Below are positions 8,657 to 17,879 of a stretch of 64,000 nucleotides of DNA, in pieces (within the stretch, counting starts at the first letter, position 1; the number at the start of each line of letters is the position of its first letter). This stretch comes from Mesorhizobium wenxiniae. GTDB taxonomy: Bacteria > Pseudomonadota > Alphaproteobacteria > Rhizobiales > Rhizobiaceae. Both the position numbers and the translations under genes were made by a program. Where the stretch lies: NCBI RefSeq assembly GCF_002284535.1, contig NZ_NPKH01000020.1, forward strand, positions 372,001 through 436,000. Reading direction: 5' to 3'. The notes beneath the pieces are model-generated. The model did no database searches. It was not told where the DNA came from and saw only the letters and a program-made list of their open reading frames with translations.

Positions 8657-10240
8657 TCACGCGGCTTGCGGGTTGCTTGGTATCCACCAGTCCCGTCCGC
8701 GCGGGGTGGTGACATATTCCGGCCAGCGGAAATGGATCGGTGGGTCGTAGTCGCAAAGTGGCGCCAGCCAATTGCTGCCGCCAATGCCGCCACCGGTGCG
8801 GGCGACGAATTCGTCCATCGCCGCATCGCGGGCGGACTTGTCTTCCAGCAGGCGAAGTGCTGCCAGCGCAATCGTCTTCGACGCGCAGGTGACCATCGGA
8901 TCGATCGTGGCGGAAATACCGCCCAGCGCGTTCATCGCCCAGGACGGATAGGCGTAGCCGTTCCGCGAACGCAGCGCCGGGCGGGCGACATAGAACCGCG
9001 CCGTCGGCGCGTGCCATGACATGTCGGTGTAATCATCCGAGGTCGAATTGAGCTGCGACGGCGGCAAGTCGCGGCGCAGGATCGCCTCCGCATCCTGCGG
9101 CGCAATCAGGTGCTCCATCTCGGCTATGAACGGCTCGTCGGTCGTCGCGCCGCCGGCATTGACCTGGATTTCGCGGGCGGTCGCCTTGGCCGTCTCGTCC
9201 CAGCGCGGTGGCCCGACCGTCGACAGCGCCTCATAGGCGATATCAGCCATGGCGTGATTGGCCAGGCCCGGACGCGACTTCGACACCCAGTGCCGCTCAT
9301 GGCGGCAGCCGCTCATTTTCGCGGCGGCTTCCGCATTGCGGTCGAGCACGGCGGTCACCTGCTCGGCCATCGCAAGCGTCGGCACGCGGATCATGTACTG
9401 GATCTCGGCCAGCCCGGCCGGCAGATTGTCGGCGGTCGCCTGCCCCGCCGTCAGGATCGCCTCGCTGATCGACCAGCCGCCCTGATGCGGCAGCATGGAA
9501 TCGCGTAGCGCCTTGGACGCCATGTACATCATCATGAGCGCGTCGTTGGCACCCGGCGCCCTGACCGCCGAATGCGCCTGCGGAATCGGTGCACCATCGC
9601 TTGCGCGAACCCAATTTTCGGGCTCGTCGCACACAAAGCGGTAGATCATCGCGTAGGCGGCACCGCAATGCGTGTCCCAGCGCGCCGTGTTGCAGAGCGG
9701 CAGCATGTAGAAGGGATGAAAGGAGATCATGCCGGCAAGCCCGTCATAATAGCCCTTTGCCGCATGAATCGGCTTCGATCCCCGCACCTTCTCCGCCGGC
9801 TCGCCGGTGAAGCGCAGCGTGCCCGGTATGCCGTGCCGCTGCATCGCCGCTTTGGTCGCCAAAAGCCCGCCAAGGCTGGCAATACCGAGGCCGGAATGCG
9901 GATCGGTGTGGCCGCCGGCCTGTTCGCCGAGGCCCGGGCGCGGACGCCTCACTGTCGCCGCATCCTGGCAATTGCCGGGTACGGCGTCATACTCGGCATA
10001 CATGCCGATGGTCGGCCCGGCGCCGTTGGTCCAATGGGCGCAGAAGGCGGTGGGCATGCCGCCAGAGCCTTCCTCCACAGAAAAGCCTTCGTGCTTCAGA
10101 CGTTCCACATACCAGGCGGCCGACTGGTATTCGCGCCAGGCGGTCTCGCCGAAATCGAAGATCGTCCGCGTCCACGCCGACAGCGACGGCTGGATGTCAT
10201 CCAGACAGGCAAGCGCGGTCGCTTGGGCCGAGTTCGTCAC
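8657..10240 (-). CDS. M20-family amidohydrolase (AbgB-like)
   Basis: A 527-residue zinc amidohydrolase related to aminobenzoyl-glutamate hydrolase subunit B. MYAEYDAVPGN and GGHTDPHSGLG near the N-terminal third hold metal-ligand positions, GEPAEKVRGSK the catalytic-base Glu region, and GMISFHP a later ligand. The C-terminal half contains the lid/dimerisation insert. The GTG at 10240 is favoured because GGAGGA precedes it by five bases; an ATG at 10252 and a TTG at 10285 are also open. It is divergent from a LysR gene and upstream of a dimethylargininase-like gene. Together they suggest stepwise hydrolysis of an N-substituted amino acid or guanidino compound. Confidence 0.82.
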   Translation of the reverse strand: MTNSAQATALACLDDIQPSLSAWTRTIFDFGETAWREYQSAAWYVERLKHEGFSVEEGSGGMPTAFCAHWTNGAGPTIGMYAEYDAVPGNCQDAATVRRPRPGLGEQAGGHTDPHSGLGIASLGGLLATKAAMQRHGIPGTLRFTGEPAEKVRGSKPIHAAKGYYDGLAGMISFHPFYMLPLCNTARWDTHCGAAYAMIYRFVCDEPENWVRASDGAPIPQAHSAVRAPGANDALMMMYMASKALRDSMLPHQGGWSISEAILTAGQATADNLPAGLAEIQYMIRVPTLAMAEQVTAVLDRNAEAAAKMSGCRHERHWVSKSRPGLANHAMADIAYEALSTVGPPRWDETAKATAREIQVNAGGATTDEPFIAEMEHLIAPQDAEAILRRDLPPSQLNSTSDDYTDMSWHAPTARFYVARPALRSRNGYAYPSWAMNALGGISATIDPMVTCASKTIALAALRLLEDKSARDAAMDEFVARTGGGIGGSNWLAPLCDYDPPIHFRWPEYVTTPRGRDWWIPSNPQAA

Positions 10241-10328
10241 CGGTTCCTCCATGGACGAGAAGAAAGCAGTGAAGCGCCTCGCCAAAAAGTGATATGTTTT
10301 CCCGGCTCATGCAAATTCGGTTCACCTC

Positions 10329-11216
10329 TTGAGAATTCCTTCGACGCAGGCGCTGCGCGCCCTCGACAGTTTTGCCCGTCACGGCAGCGTCTGGCGCGCT
10401 GCTGACGAACTTCATCTGACCCGCAGCGCCGTCAGCCATCAGCTTCGCCTGCTCGAACGCGATCTCGGCTTCGATCTGCTCGAGCGCATCGGCAAGGGCG
10501 TGGCGCTCACTCCGCGCGGCCAGCGCTATGCCAGCGACGTGCGCAAGGCGCTGACTGTGCTGGGCGACGCAGTGACTCGCCACGCCGGCACCGGCGTCGG
10601 CGGCTCGTTCAGCGTCAGCTGCACGCCGGGTTTCGCCTCGCTGTTCCTGTGCACTCACATTGGCGAATTCCGGCAGATGTACCCCGATGTCGCGCTGCGC
10701 ATCCTGACGCCGCGGCGGCTGGACGACGTCAGCAATGCCGAAGCCGACGCCTTCATCGCCTTCGGCGTCGGCAACTGGCCGAACCGCGCGGTCGAGCTAT
10801 TGTGCGAAATCTCGTTTACGCCGCTGTGCAGCCCGACGCTGCTCAACAAAGTCGGCGGCTTTTCCAAGCCGGCGGACGTGCTGCGCGCCAATCTGCTGCA
10901 TCTCGGCGACACCGAGGACTGGGCGCGGTGGCTGGCGCTATCGAAGGTCGAGAATCCGGACATCGAGGGCGGCATCTTCTTTTCCGACATGAACCTGGTC
11001 TTTTCGGCGGCGATCGCCGGCCAGGGCATCGCCATGGGCGACGAGTTGACCAGCCGCCGGGCGCTGAGCGAAGGCCGACTGGTGCGCCCCTTCGACATCG
11101 CGATCAGTTCGCCGCGGTCGTACTTCTTCGTCTCAGAGCATGCCAAGGCGAGCCACCCGGTGCTGGATGTATTCAGTGGATGGTTGCGGTCGAAGCTGTC
11201 GGAGAACCAGCGTTAA
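10329..11216 (+). CDS. LysR-family regulator of the GcvA-like group
   Basis: A 295-residue LysR protein with the GcvA-like N-terminus, STQALRALDSFARHGSVWRA, then the helix-turn-helix ELHLTRSAVSHQLRLLE. The effector domain follows from about residue 90. The only in-frame start is TTG. A seven-codon frame beginning at an ATG at 10309 ends with TGA overlapping that TTG (TTGA), so initiation may depend on coupling. It is divergent from the M20 amidohydrolase gene, with 88 bases between starts, and upstream of a polyamine-type ABC transporter. It is the obvious candidate regulator for both. Confidence 0.86.
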   Translation: MRIPSTQALRALDSFARHGSVWRAADELHLTRSAVSHQLRLLERDLGFDLLERIGKGVALTPRGQRYASDVRKALTVLGDAVTRHAGTGVGGSFSVSCTPGFASLFLCTHIGEFRQMYPDVALRILTPRRLDDVSNAEADAFIAFGVGNWPNRAVELLCEISFTPLCSPTLLNKVGGFSKPADVLRANLLHLGDTEDWARWLALSKVENPDIEGGIFFSDMNLVFSAAIAGQGIAMGDELTSRRALSEGRLVRPFDIAISSPRSYFFVSEHAKASHPVLDVFSGWLRSKLSENQR

Positions 11217-11377
11217 TCTCCCCCCTCGAGGGGGAAATGGCCGCGGAGCGGCCAGAGGGGTCGCTTCGCTTCGGCTGGGCTCGGCCCGGTCTGGCTTTCA
11301 AAGAAAGAGGAAGTTGGCGCTCACGCGCAGCGACCCTCTGTCGCCTTCGGCGACATCTCCCCCTCGAGGGGAGAGAT
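11216..11377. repeat. intergenic mosaic repeat with CTCGAG-centred termini
   Basis: Both ends carry a palindromic block built on CTCCCCCTCGAGGGG, and a third short inverted repeat (GGCCGCGGAGCGGCC) lies near the left end. It sits directly after the LysR stop. Comparable elements in this window lie at 43930-44077, 61017-61143 and, more degenerate, 41724-41830. Such hairpin-forming mosaics are common between rhizobial genes. Part of it could act as a transcription terminator. Confidence 0.7.
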
Positions 11378-11493
11378 TTGGCACTACACCTCACCATAGA
11401 TGAATCAAATTTGCCGGTCAGGCGAAAACTATTCGGTTGCGGTGAGCCGCCGCCCTGCCTACGATTTCAATCAGCATTGAGGACAAAGGCAGG

Positions 11494-12588
11494 ATGCAGC
11501 AACCCGGCCGGGCCGCAGAGATCAAGGCAATCGGGATCGGCAAGAGCTTCGGCTCGTTCCGTGCACTGGACGATCTGACGCTCGATATCGGCCGCGGTGA
11601 GTTCCTGACCCTCCTCGGGCCTTCCGGTTCGGGCAAGACCACCTTCCTGATGATCCTTGCCGGTTTCGTGCAGCCGACCGACGGTCGCCTTTACAGCGAC
11701 GGCGTCGACATCACCGAGCGGCCGGCCGAACAGCGTGCGGCCGGCATGGTTTTCCAGGGTTACGCGCTGTTCCCGCATATGTCGGTCGAGGCCAACATCG
11801 CCTTCCCGCTCAAGGTGCGCAAGAAATCGTCGGCAGAGATCAAACGACGTGTCGGCGAGATGATCGAGCGCGTCGGGCTGAAGGGCCACGAGAAGAAACT
11901 GCCGTCGCAGCTTTCCGGCGGCCAGCAGCAGCGCGTGGCGCTGGCACGCGCGCTGGTGTTCGAGCCGGGCGTGCTCCTCCTCGACGAGCCGTTCTCGGCG
12001 CTCGACAAGGGCTTGCGCGGCCAGATGCAGGCCGAGATGAAGCGGCTGCACCAGGAGACTGGCACCACCTTCGTCTTCGTCACCCATGACCAGAGCGAGG
12101 CACTGGCGCTATCGTCGCGCGTTGCCATCTTCAACCACGGCAAATTGCTGCAGGTTGGCGCGCCTGACGAGGTTTACGACCGGCCGGCCAGCCGTTTCGT
12201 CGCCGAGTTCCTCGGCGAGATCAACATGCTGCCGCTGAAGGGCGTGCGCAACGCCGACAACGGCGCCACCGGCCTATGCGAAGATCGCACCATCACGCTG
12301 CGCGGCAATGCCAGCGCCGTCGGCGGCAACGCCATCCTGGCGATCCGGCCCGAATACATGTCGATCGCGCCCGAAGCGGCCGCCGGCGAGAACGGCATCG
12401 CCGCGACTGCGGTCGCTTCGACCTATCTCGGTGCCGCGACGCGGCTCGATCTCACGACGCGCCAGGGCGCCAAGGTGACGGTCTCGGTGCCGAACGAGGT
12501 CGCAGCGTCGGCACTCAGCAAGGGCAATTCCGTGTGGCTGACATGGCCGGCGGAAAAAGGTTTCCTCCTTCCGGACGGAGGACAATGA
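11494..12588 (+). CDS. ABC transporter ATP-binding protein, PotA-like
   Basis: A 364-residue cytoplasmic ATPase of a spermidine/putrescine-type importer. Walker A is GPSGSGKTT (about residue 50), the signature LSGGQQQR, Walker B VLLLDEPFSALD, and the switch His in FVTHDQSEA. A C-terminal TOBE-type regulatory region follows from about residue 240. It heads a four-gene unit with the binding protein and two permeases. The substrate cannot be read; the nearby hydrolases for amide and guanidino bonds suggest a cationic or N-substituted amino acid rather than a true polyamine, which is an inference. Confidence 0.9.
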   Translation: MQQPGRAAEIKAIGIGKSFGSFRALDDLTLDIGRGEFLTLLGPSGSGKTTFLMILAGFVQPTDGRLYSDGVDITERPAEQRAAGMVFQGYALFPHMSVEANIAFPLKVRKKSSAEIKRRVGEMIERVGLKGHEKKLPSQLSGGQQQRVALARALVFEPGVLLLDEPFSALDKGLRGQMQAEMKRLHQETGTTFVFVTHDQSEALALSSRVAIFNHGKLLQVGAPDEVYDRPASRFVAEFLGEINMLPLKGVRNADNGATGLCEDRTITLRGNASAVGGNAILAIRPEYMSIAPEAAAGENGIAATAVASTYLGAATRLDLTTRQGAKVTVSVPNEVAASALSKGNSVWLTWPAEKGFLLPDGGQ

Positions 12589-12661
12589 CGATTGGCGTGG
12601 CGAAGCTGAATTCGCCAAGCGGACTTTCGGGAAGTATCAACGACAAAAAAGGGGAACTGAC

Positions 12662-13792
12662 ATGACAAACAATTCAAAGATGAGCGAAACCAAGAAACAC
12701 TCTATCGAGACGCTGTCCGCCAGGGCGGCGCGCGGTGAGATCTCGCGCCGGCAGTTCACGCAGCTGGCCGCACTCGTGCTGGCCGGCACGCCGATCCTGC
12801 TGCGCTCGACCGGCGCGTTCGCGCAAGCCAAGGAACTGGTGCTGGTCAATTGGGGCGGCGACGCCATCACCGCCTATGATGCGGCCTATGGCCAGGCCTT
12901 CACCAAGGAGACCGGCATCACCGTCAAGATGGATGGCTCCGGCCCGACAGAAGGCGCGATCGCGGCGCAGTTCAAGAGCGGCGCCCCGACCTGGGACCTG
13001 GTCGACGTCGACCCGTTCTCGGCCATCACCCTCGGCGCCCAAGGCATGCTCGAGCCGATCGACTATTCGATCGTCGACAAGAAGAAGATGCGCGAGGGCT
13101 TCGGCTGGGAGCACGCCGCCTCGACCTATTTCTTCTCCTATGTCATCGCCTATGATTCCGAGAAATTCGGCAGCCAGGCACCGACCGGGATGGCCGATTT
13201 CTTCGACGTGACGAAATTCCCCGGCAAGCGCTCGCTCTACAAATGGGGCGTGTCGAGCTGGGAAGCGGCACTGCTCGCCGACGGCGTCGCGCCTGCCTCG
13301 CTCTACCCGCTCGATCTCAAGCGCGCGCATGACAAGATCGCCGCCTTCAAGGAAAACGTCGTGGCCTATTGGGGCGGCGGCGCCGAAAGCCAGAGCGTGC
13401 TGCTCGATGGCGAGGCTTCGATGGCGATCGTCTGGTCGACTCGGGCGTCGCTGATCGAGCAGGATTCCGGCGGCAAGATCAAATTCATCTGGGACCAGGG
13501 CCTGATCTCTCCCGGCGCGCTCGCGGTGCTCAAGGGCAATCCCGGCGGCAAGGACGCGGCGATGAAGTTCATCGCCAGCGCCCAGGATCCGGAAAAGCAG
13601 CTCATTATGTTCGACAAGCTCGGCCAGGGTCCGGCCAACCCGGCCGCCGACGCGCTGATCCCCGCCGACAAGAAGCGCATCAACCCGGTCGACCCCGAAA
13701 ACATGAAGAAGCAGATCGCGCTCGACATGGAGTGGTACGCCAAGAACTACGGGGCCGCACTCGACGAATACACGAAGATCATCTCCGCCTGA
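12662..13792 (+). CDS. PotD-like periplasmic substrate-binding protein
   Basis: A 376-residue extracellular solute-binding protein of the spermidine/putrescine group. The N-terminus has a twin-arginine-type leader, SRRQFTQLAALVLAG, ending near AFAQA at about residue 55. The mature part begins LVLVNWGGDAITAYD, the usual first strand of this class, and continues through VDVDPFSAITLGAQG. A GGGGA site precedes the ATG. It lies 73 bases after the ATPase gene and 25 before the first permease, inside one operon. The Tat-like leader suggests export of the folded protein, which is common for this group in rhizobia. Confidence 0.88.
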   Translation: MTNNSKMSETKKHSIETLSARAARGEISRRQFTQLAALVLAGTPILLRSTGAFAQAKELVLVNWGGDAITAYDAAYGQAFTKETGITVKMDGSGPTEGAIAAQFKSGAPTWDLVDVDPFSAITLGAQGMLEPIDYSIVDKKKMREGFGWEHAASTYFFSYVIAYDSEKFGSQAPTGMADFFDVTKFPGKRSLYKWGVSSWEAALLADGVAPASLYPLDLKRAHDKIAAFKENVVAYWGGGAESQSVLLDGEASMAIVWSTRASLIEQDSGGKIKFIWDQGLISPGALAVLKGNPGGKDAAMKFIASAQDPEKQLIMFDKLGQGPANPAADALIPADKKRINPVDPENMKKQIALDMEWYAKNYGAALDEYTKIISA

Positions 13793-13817
13793 TAGGACCG
13801 GGATAACCGGGGCCGAG

Positions 13818-14651
13818 ATGAAAGCATATCTCTCCGACAGGATGGGCGCGGCGCTGTTGATGGCGCCGCTGCTCCTGTTCCTTGGCGCCGCCTATGCCTG
13901 GCCATTTTTCGGCGTCGTCAATTGGAGCTTCACGCTGCCAGAGCCGGGGCTCGGGCAGTATGGCACGCTGCTTAGCGACCCGCTGGTTCAGTCGGTGTTT
14001 GTCCGCACGCTGCGCATCGCCGCGATCGTCACGATTGTTTCGGTTGCCGCTGCCTATGCCATCACCGTGGTCTGGGTGCGCGGGACGCCGGCGCAGCGCG
14101 TAATCGCCGAATTCTGCATCCTGGTGCCGTTCTGGATCTCGGTGCTGACGCGCGCTTTCGGCTGGGTGGCGCTGCTTTCCAATCGCGGCCTGTTCAATAC
14201 CTGGCTGCAGGCGATCGGCTTCATCTCAGAACCGCTGACGCTGGTACGCAACGAATTCGGCGTCATCGTCGGCATGACGCATTTCCTTATCCCCTTCGCC
14301 GTGTTTCCACTGGCGTCGTCGATGCGCAGCCTTGACGACCGCGTCCTGCTGGCGGCGCGCGGGCTCGGCTCCAGCCGTATGCGCACCTTCTGGTCGGTGT
14401 TCGTGCCCATGACCCGCTCCGGCATCATCGGCTCGGCGCTAATCGTCTTCGTGTTTTCGCTGGGCTTCTTCGTGACGCCGGCGATCCTCGGCGGCGGCCG
14501 CAGCGTGATGGTCGCCGAGCTGATCTATCTCCGCATCTTCCAGAGCCCGGACTGGGGCCTGGGGGCGGCGATCAGCGTCGTACTGGTGCTGTTCGTCGGC
14601 GCGCTGATGGCGCTGGTGTTCCGCTATGTCAGACCGAAGCAGCTGATCTGA
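13818..14651 (+). CDS. ABC transporter permease, PotB-like
   Basis: A 277-residue inner-membrane permease with about six transmembrane helices. The EAA-type loop that contacts the ATPase is visible as LAARGLGSSRMRTFWSVFVP near residue 180. The sequence is typical of the first permease of spermidine/putrescine-like systems. Its TGA overlaps the ATG of the second permease (TGATG at 14649-14653), so the two are translationally coupled. Confidence 0.88.
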   Translation: MKAYLSDRMGAALLMAPLLLFLGAAYAWPFFGVVNWSFTLPEPGLGQYGTLLSDPLVQSVFVRTLRIAAIVTIVSVAAAYAITVVWVRGTPAQRVIAEFCILVPFWISVLTRAFGWVALLSNRGLFNTWLQAIGFISEPLTLVRNEFGVIVGMTHFLIPFAVFPLASSMRSLDDRVLLAARGLGSSRMRTFWSVFVPMTRSGIIGSALIVFVFSLGFFVTPAILGGGRSVMVAELIYLRIFQSPDWGLGAAISVVLVLFVGALMALVFRYVRPKQLI

Positions 14652-15457
14652 TGCCGACCTACCGCCCCGGCCCCGTCTCGCTGGTCCTCGCCGCCCTGGT
14701 TGCGCTATTTCTGCTGTTGCCGCTGCTTGCCGTCATCCCGGTGTCGCTGACGCCGACCCGCATGCTTGCAATGCCGTCAGGCGAATTGTCGCTGCGCCAT
14801 TACCGGGCGCTGACCGAGGATCCGCGCTGGATCAACTCGATCCTGCTCTCGATCAGGATCGGCGTCGTCAGCAGCGCCTTTTCCACCGTGCTGGCGCTGT
14901 GCTTCAGCCTCGGTGTGTGGATGTTCCAGCCGCGCTTTACCGCTGCACTCGTCGGGTTCGTGCTGCTGCCGATGGTGGTGCCGCCTGTGGTCTCGGCGAT
15001 CACGCTCTACTTCCTGCTGACCTCGATCTCCGGCGTCAGCTCGTTCTTCGGCTATGACACCTGGCTCGGTGTCGCCATGGCGCATGCGGTGATGACGGTG
15101 CCCTTCGCCACAGTGCTGATCCTGGTGTCGCTCAGCCAGCTCGACCGGCGCATCGATCTTGCCGCGCGCGGCCTCGGCGCCACCGTGTGGGAGCGCGCCA
15201 CCCGCATCATCATGCCCAACATCAAATTCGGCATCGTCACCGCAGCCCTCCTGTCCTTCGTGCTGTCCTGGGAAGAGATCGGCGTCACCCTGTTCATCAC
15301 CTCGGTCAACGCCATCACGCTGCCCAGGCTGATGTGGATGGGCCTGCGCGACAACATCGACCCGGCGATCGCCGCCCTTTCGGTGATCCTGATCATCATC
15401 ACGGTGCTGGTGCTGGCGGCGCGCAGTGTTGTGGTCAGGCTGCGCCGGCCGAATTAG
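14651..15457 (+). CDS. ABC transporter permease, PotC-like
   Basis: A 268-residue second permease with about six helices. The cytoplasmic EAA loop is LAARGLGATVWERATRIIMP near residue 175. It completes a PotABCD-like importer with the three genes upstream. No terminator was found in the short gap to the decayed SUFU gene on the opposite strand. Confidence 0.88.
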   Translation: MPTYRPGPVSLVLAALVALFLLLPLLAVIPVSLTPTRMLAMPSGELSLRHYRALTEDPRWINSILLSIRIGVVSSAFSTVLALCFSLGVWMFQPRFTAALVGFVLLPMVVPPVVSAITLYFLLTSISGVSSFFGYDTWLGVAMAHAVMTVPFATVLILVSLSQLDRRIDLAARGLGATVWERATRIIMPNIKFGIVTAALLSFVLSWEEIGVTLFITSVNAITLPRLMWMGLRDNIDPAIAALSVILIIITVLVLAARSVVVRLRRPN

Positions 15458-15503
15458 GATATAAGGTCTGGCTGCAGACGCGAATGGCCGCACCACGTTG
15501 CCG

Positions 15504-16156
15504 CTAAGTGATGGACCTCCGGTGAGGATCGGTCACCGGAAAGAACCCAAGGGGTTGCAGCCGGTCGATGAGAGCCTCGGTGCCATTCTCCTTTGCGAAG
15601 GCCAGTTCACTATCGGTGATCCCTGTAAAGGTCAGGAGATCGACCTGCCCTGAAGGGCAATTGGAAGCCCGTCGGCAAAGAGGCGGGGCGCGAAAGGATC
15701 ACATTTCTGATGAGGCAGTTTTCCTTTCCGTTGATCGGCGAGCGGATTGGAATGCGATCGCCCTCGGTCAATGGCTGACCGCCCGGGAAATGGCCCACCT
15801 CGAGCAGCAGGTCGAAAGCCAGCAGGTTTTGCAGGCATTGGGTTGCCCAATCGCCGCGCTCCGCGGATGCAAAAATGAACTCGATGCCAGCCCCTGATTG
15901 AGAGGCAGGATCGTAGCCGTCGCTTTCCTCGTGCCACGGATTTGAGTGACCCGAAGTGACGTAGAGCCAGAACGGCCTTTGTGGCGTCGGTGCGAACTCA
16001 CATACGCCGTAAAGCGGCGGTGGGATCGATCTCTTTGACACCGAACCTTTGCGCAAACAACTCAGATGAAAGCGTAAAGATGCCGCGTTGCTCTCCGCCG
16101 AAGAGGGTTGGATAGATTTTCTCTTCCCGGATCCGCCAGACTTCCTCCAGGTCCAT
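15504..16156 (-). pseudogene. suppressor-of-fused (SUFU) domain protein, two frameshifts
   Basis: The domain is recognisable across three frames. From an ATG at 16156 the first frame reads MDLEEVWRIREEKIYPTLFG and continues to ID-P. The second supplies GVCEFAPTPQRPFWLYVTSG, a GAGIEFIF block and an LQNLLAFDLLLEVGHFPGG block. The third supplies VDLLTFTGITDSELAFAKEN and ends at TAG. The shifts fall at an AAA run (16011-16013) and a CCC run (15648-15650); removing one base at each gives one open frame of about 217 codons, the normal size. Bacterial SUFU proteins often serve as immunity or stand-alone proteins near secreted toxins, but no toxin is adjacent. Real decay or homopolymer sequencing errors are both possible. 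Confidence 0.8.
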
Positions 16157-16327
16157 GGACGCCCCCGAACTTGCCTGGTGAGTCCAGGTTGGCGAAGCCT
16201 GTCAGAACTTATGGAACGAAAATAGTCCTGGAACATGTTTGGCGAGCCCGGCAAGATTCGATTGCAGTCGACGATGGCGCCTGGGCACTCGGTCGGACAA
16301 CTGGCCGAGCCATGTCAACGCGTCACT

Positions 16328-17392
16328 CTATCCCATCGCGTGGCGGATTGTCTTGGACAGACTGCTAAGGAATGCCGGTCTAGACGATGCGTCGAGCTTC
16401 CACGACAGCACCGCCGTCGCCATTTTCCGTGGCAACACCCCGACTGACAGGAACCAGGCGGCAAGGACGGCGCGCCGCCGCAGGGACGCGGTCATTTCGA
16501 GGCTGGCGACGGCGCCCGCCGCCCCGAGCGCCAGCCGGAAATCATTGGCCACGGGATGCCGGCGTCTGTCTGCGCACAGCGACGCCAGCCGCTCTTCCAG
16601 ATGGACCGGATCGTGGCGGACCGCCTCCGACGGCACGATTGTTAAGCCGATCCCGGAGGCTTGATCCGACAGCGCCTGCATGCGGCGGAAATCGTGGGTT
16701 ACCCTCCAGCGCGCCCGCTCGGCGAGCTTTTCACCGAAGACCGAATGGTTGGCGCCGTGGATCCGGTAGGCGCCGACGCATTCCTCAATGGACTGGACGT
16801 GCCCGTACATAGGCGCCAGCGTTGCAAGATAGCCGTCGGCGCCCTGGCGGAACTCCGGCTCTGGAATCGGCATGATCGATTCCAGGGTTGTGCGGTCAAA
16901 GGCCAGCCCGCTGGTTACGGTTGTCTGGTAGCGGCCCTTGTGCAGAAGTTTCGGCATGACGTCGCCGCTGTCGAACGGCAGTTCGGGCGGCGGAAAGACG
17001 TCCTTGATGCGTTGCCGCTCGTCGACGATATGCAGCCTGGACTGCACCTGGGCCGTTGCCGCATCCCAGGTGTCGACGATCGTGGAAACAGCGGTCGGAT
17101 AGAGGTAGTCGTCGGCGTCGAGGAACAGGACGATCTTGCCCGAGCTTGCCGCAAAGCCGGTGTTGAACGCGGCGGCATGCCCGCCATTTTGCACTCGCGG
17201 GCATGCGACGATCTCGTCGCGATAGGATTCTATGATTGTCGTGGAATTGTCCTGGGATGCATCGTCGACGACGACGACTTCGACATCCGCGTAGTCCTGC
17301 TCCAGCGCGCTATCAATGCTGCGTTTGAGGAAACGCGCGTAATTGTAGTTCGGGATGATGATTGATACCGGAATCCTCGGTTCAGACTGCAT
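16328..17392 (-). CDS. family 2 glycosyltransferase
   Basis: A 354-residue GT-A fold glycosyltransferase. VSIIIPNYNYARFLKRSIDS opens the nucleotide-binding domain, VVVDDASQDNS the first Asp motif, and LFLDADDYLYP the metal-binding DxD region near residue 95. The C-terminal 100 residues are more hydrophobic and may associate with the membrane. The ATG at 17392 is chosen because GAGG lies ten bases upstream; a TTG at 17428 is also open. The sugar and acceptor are unknown. It stands alone between a decayed SUFU gene and a decayed stretch. Confidence 0.85.
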   Translation of the reverse strand: MQSEPRIPVSIIIPNYNYARFLKRSIDSALEQDYADVEVVVVDDASQDNSTTIIESYRDEIVACPRVQNGGHAAAFNTGFAASSGKIVLFLDADDYLYPTAVSTIVDTWDAATAQVQSRLHIVDERQRIKDVFPPPELPFDSGDVMPKLLHKGRYQTTVTSGLAFDRTTLESIMPIPEPEFRQGADGYLATLAPMYGHVQSIEECVGAYRIHGANHSVFGEKLAERARWRVTHDFRRMQALSDQASGIGLTIVPSEAVRHDPVHLEERLASLCADRRRHPVANDFRLALGAAGAVASLEMTASLRRRAVLAAWFLSVGVLPRKMATAVLSWKLDASSRPAFLSSLSKTIRHAMG

Positions 17393-17830
17393 CGCGTTCG
17401 ACCTCGCATCTTGCTTTGGTTTCGGCAAAGCCCGCTCACGGGCCGCCCCCTCTTCAAGCGCGACGAGTTCCTGAGAGGAAGCATGCGCCTTCCGTCAGGA
17501 GACGGGTCACGTCTCTTGCGACTTCGTAGCGAGGCCGCCATGCCTTCGAGGGCTGCCGCCTTGGTCAAGGTTGTGGTCGGCGGCAGCAAAAGCTCCGACG
17601 GTTTCGGCCGCTCGCAACCGAGCCCGACGGAAATGTCTCGCCTTCGGTCGCGATCAGGTCGGGATCGAAGTGGACGGGTGCCTTGAAGGCATGGCGGATA
17701 CTGGCCATCAAATACGGCTGGAGCAAGCCCCGCGCCAACAACAAGACTCACAAGCCTGTTACATCCAAGGCAGCGCGCAGCGGCGTGGCCTGTGGATAAT
17801 CGCAGATGTTAGAGATTGGCCGCGGCTAGT
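17393..17830. other. gene-free stretch with a possible decayed gene
   Basis: No intact gene is seen. On the minus strand one frame gives a protein-like run, RGLLQPYLMASIRHAFKAPV followed by HFDPDLIATEG, from about 17735 to 17640 before frames break up. I do not recognise a family. It may be the remnant of a gene that once preceded the glycosyltransferase gene. Confidence 0.35.
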
Positions 17831-17856
17831 CCGAAGCCGGCGGCAGCCGGCTTCGG
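17831..17856 (-). terminator. perfect hairpin downstream of dctA
   Basis: A ten-base perfect inverted repeat, CCGAAGCCGG and CCGGCTTCGG, with a six-base loop lies 24 bases beyond the dctA stop. There is no clear T-run after it on the minus strand, so it may be a factor-assisted or mRNA-stabilising end. Confidence 0.5.
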
Positions 17857-17879
17857 AGTATGACCATGCAGCCTGACAA

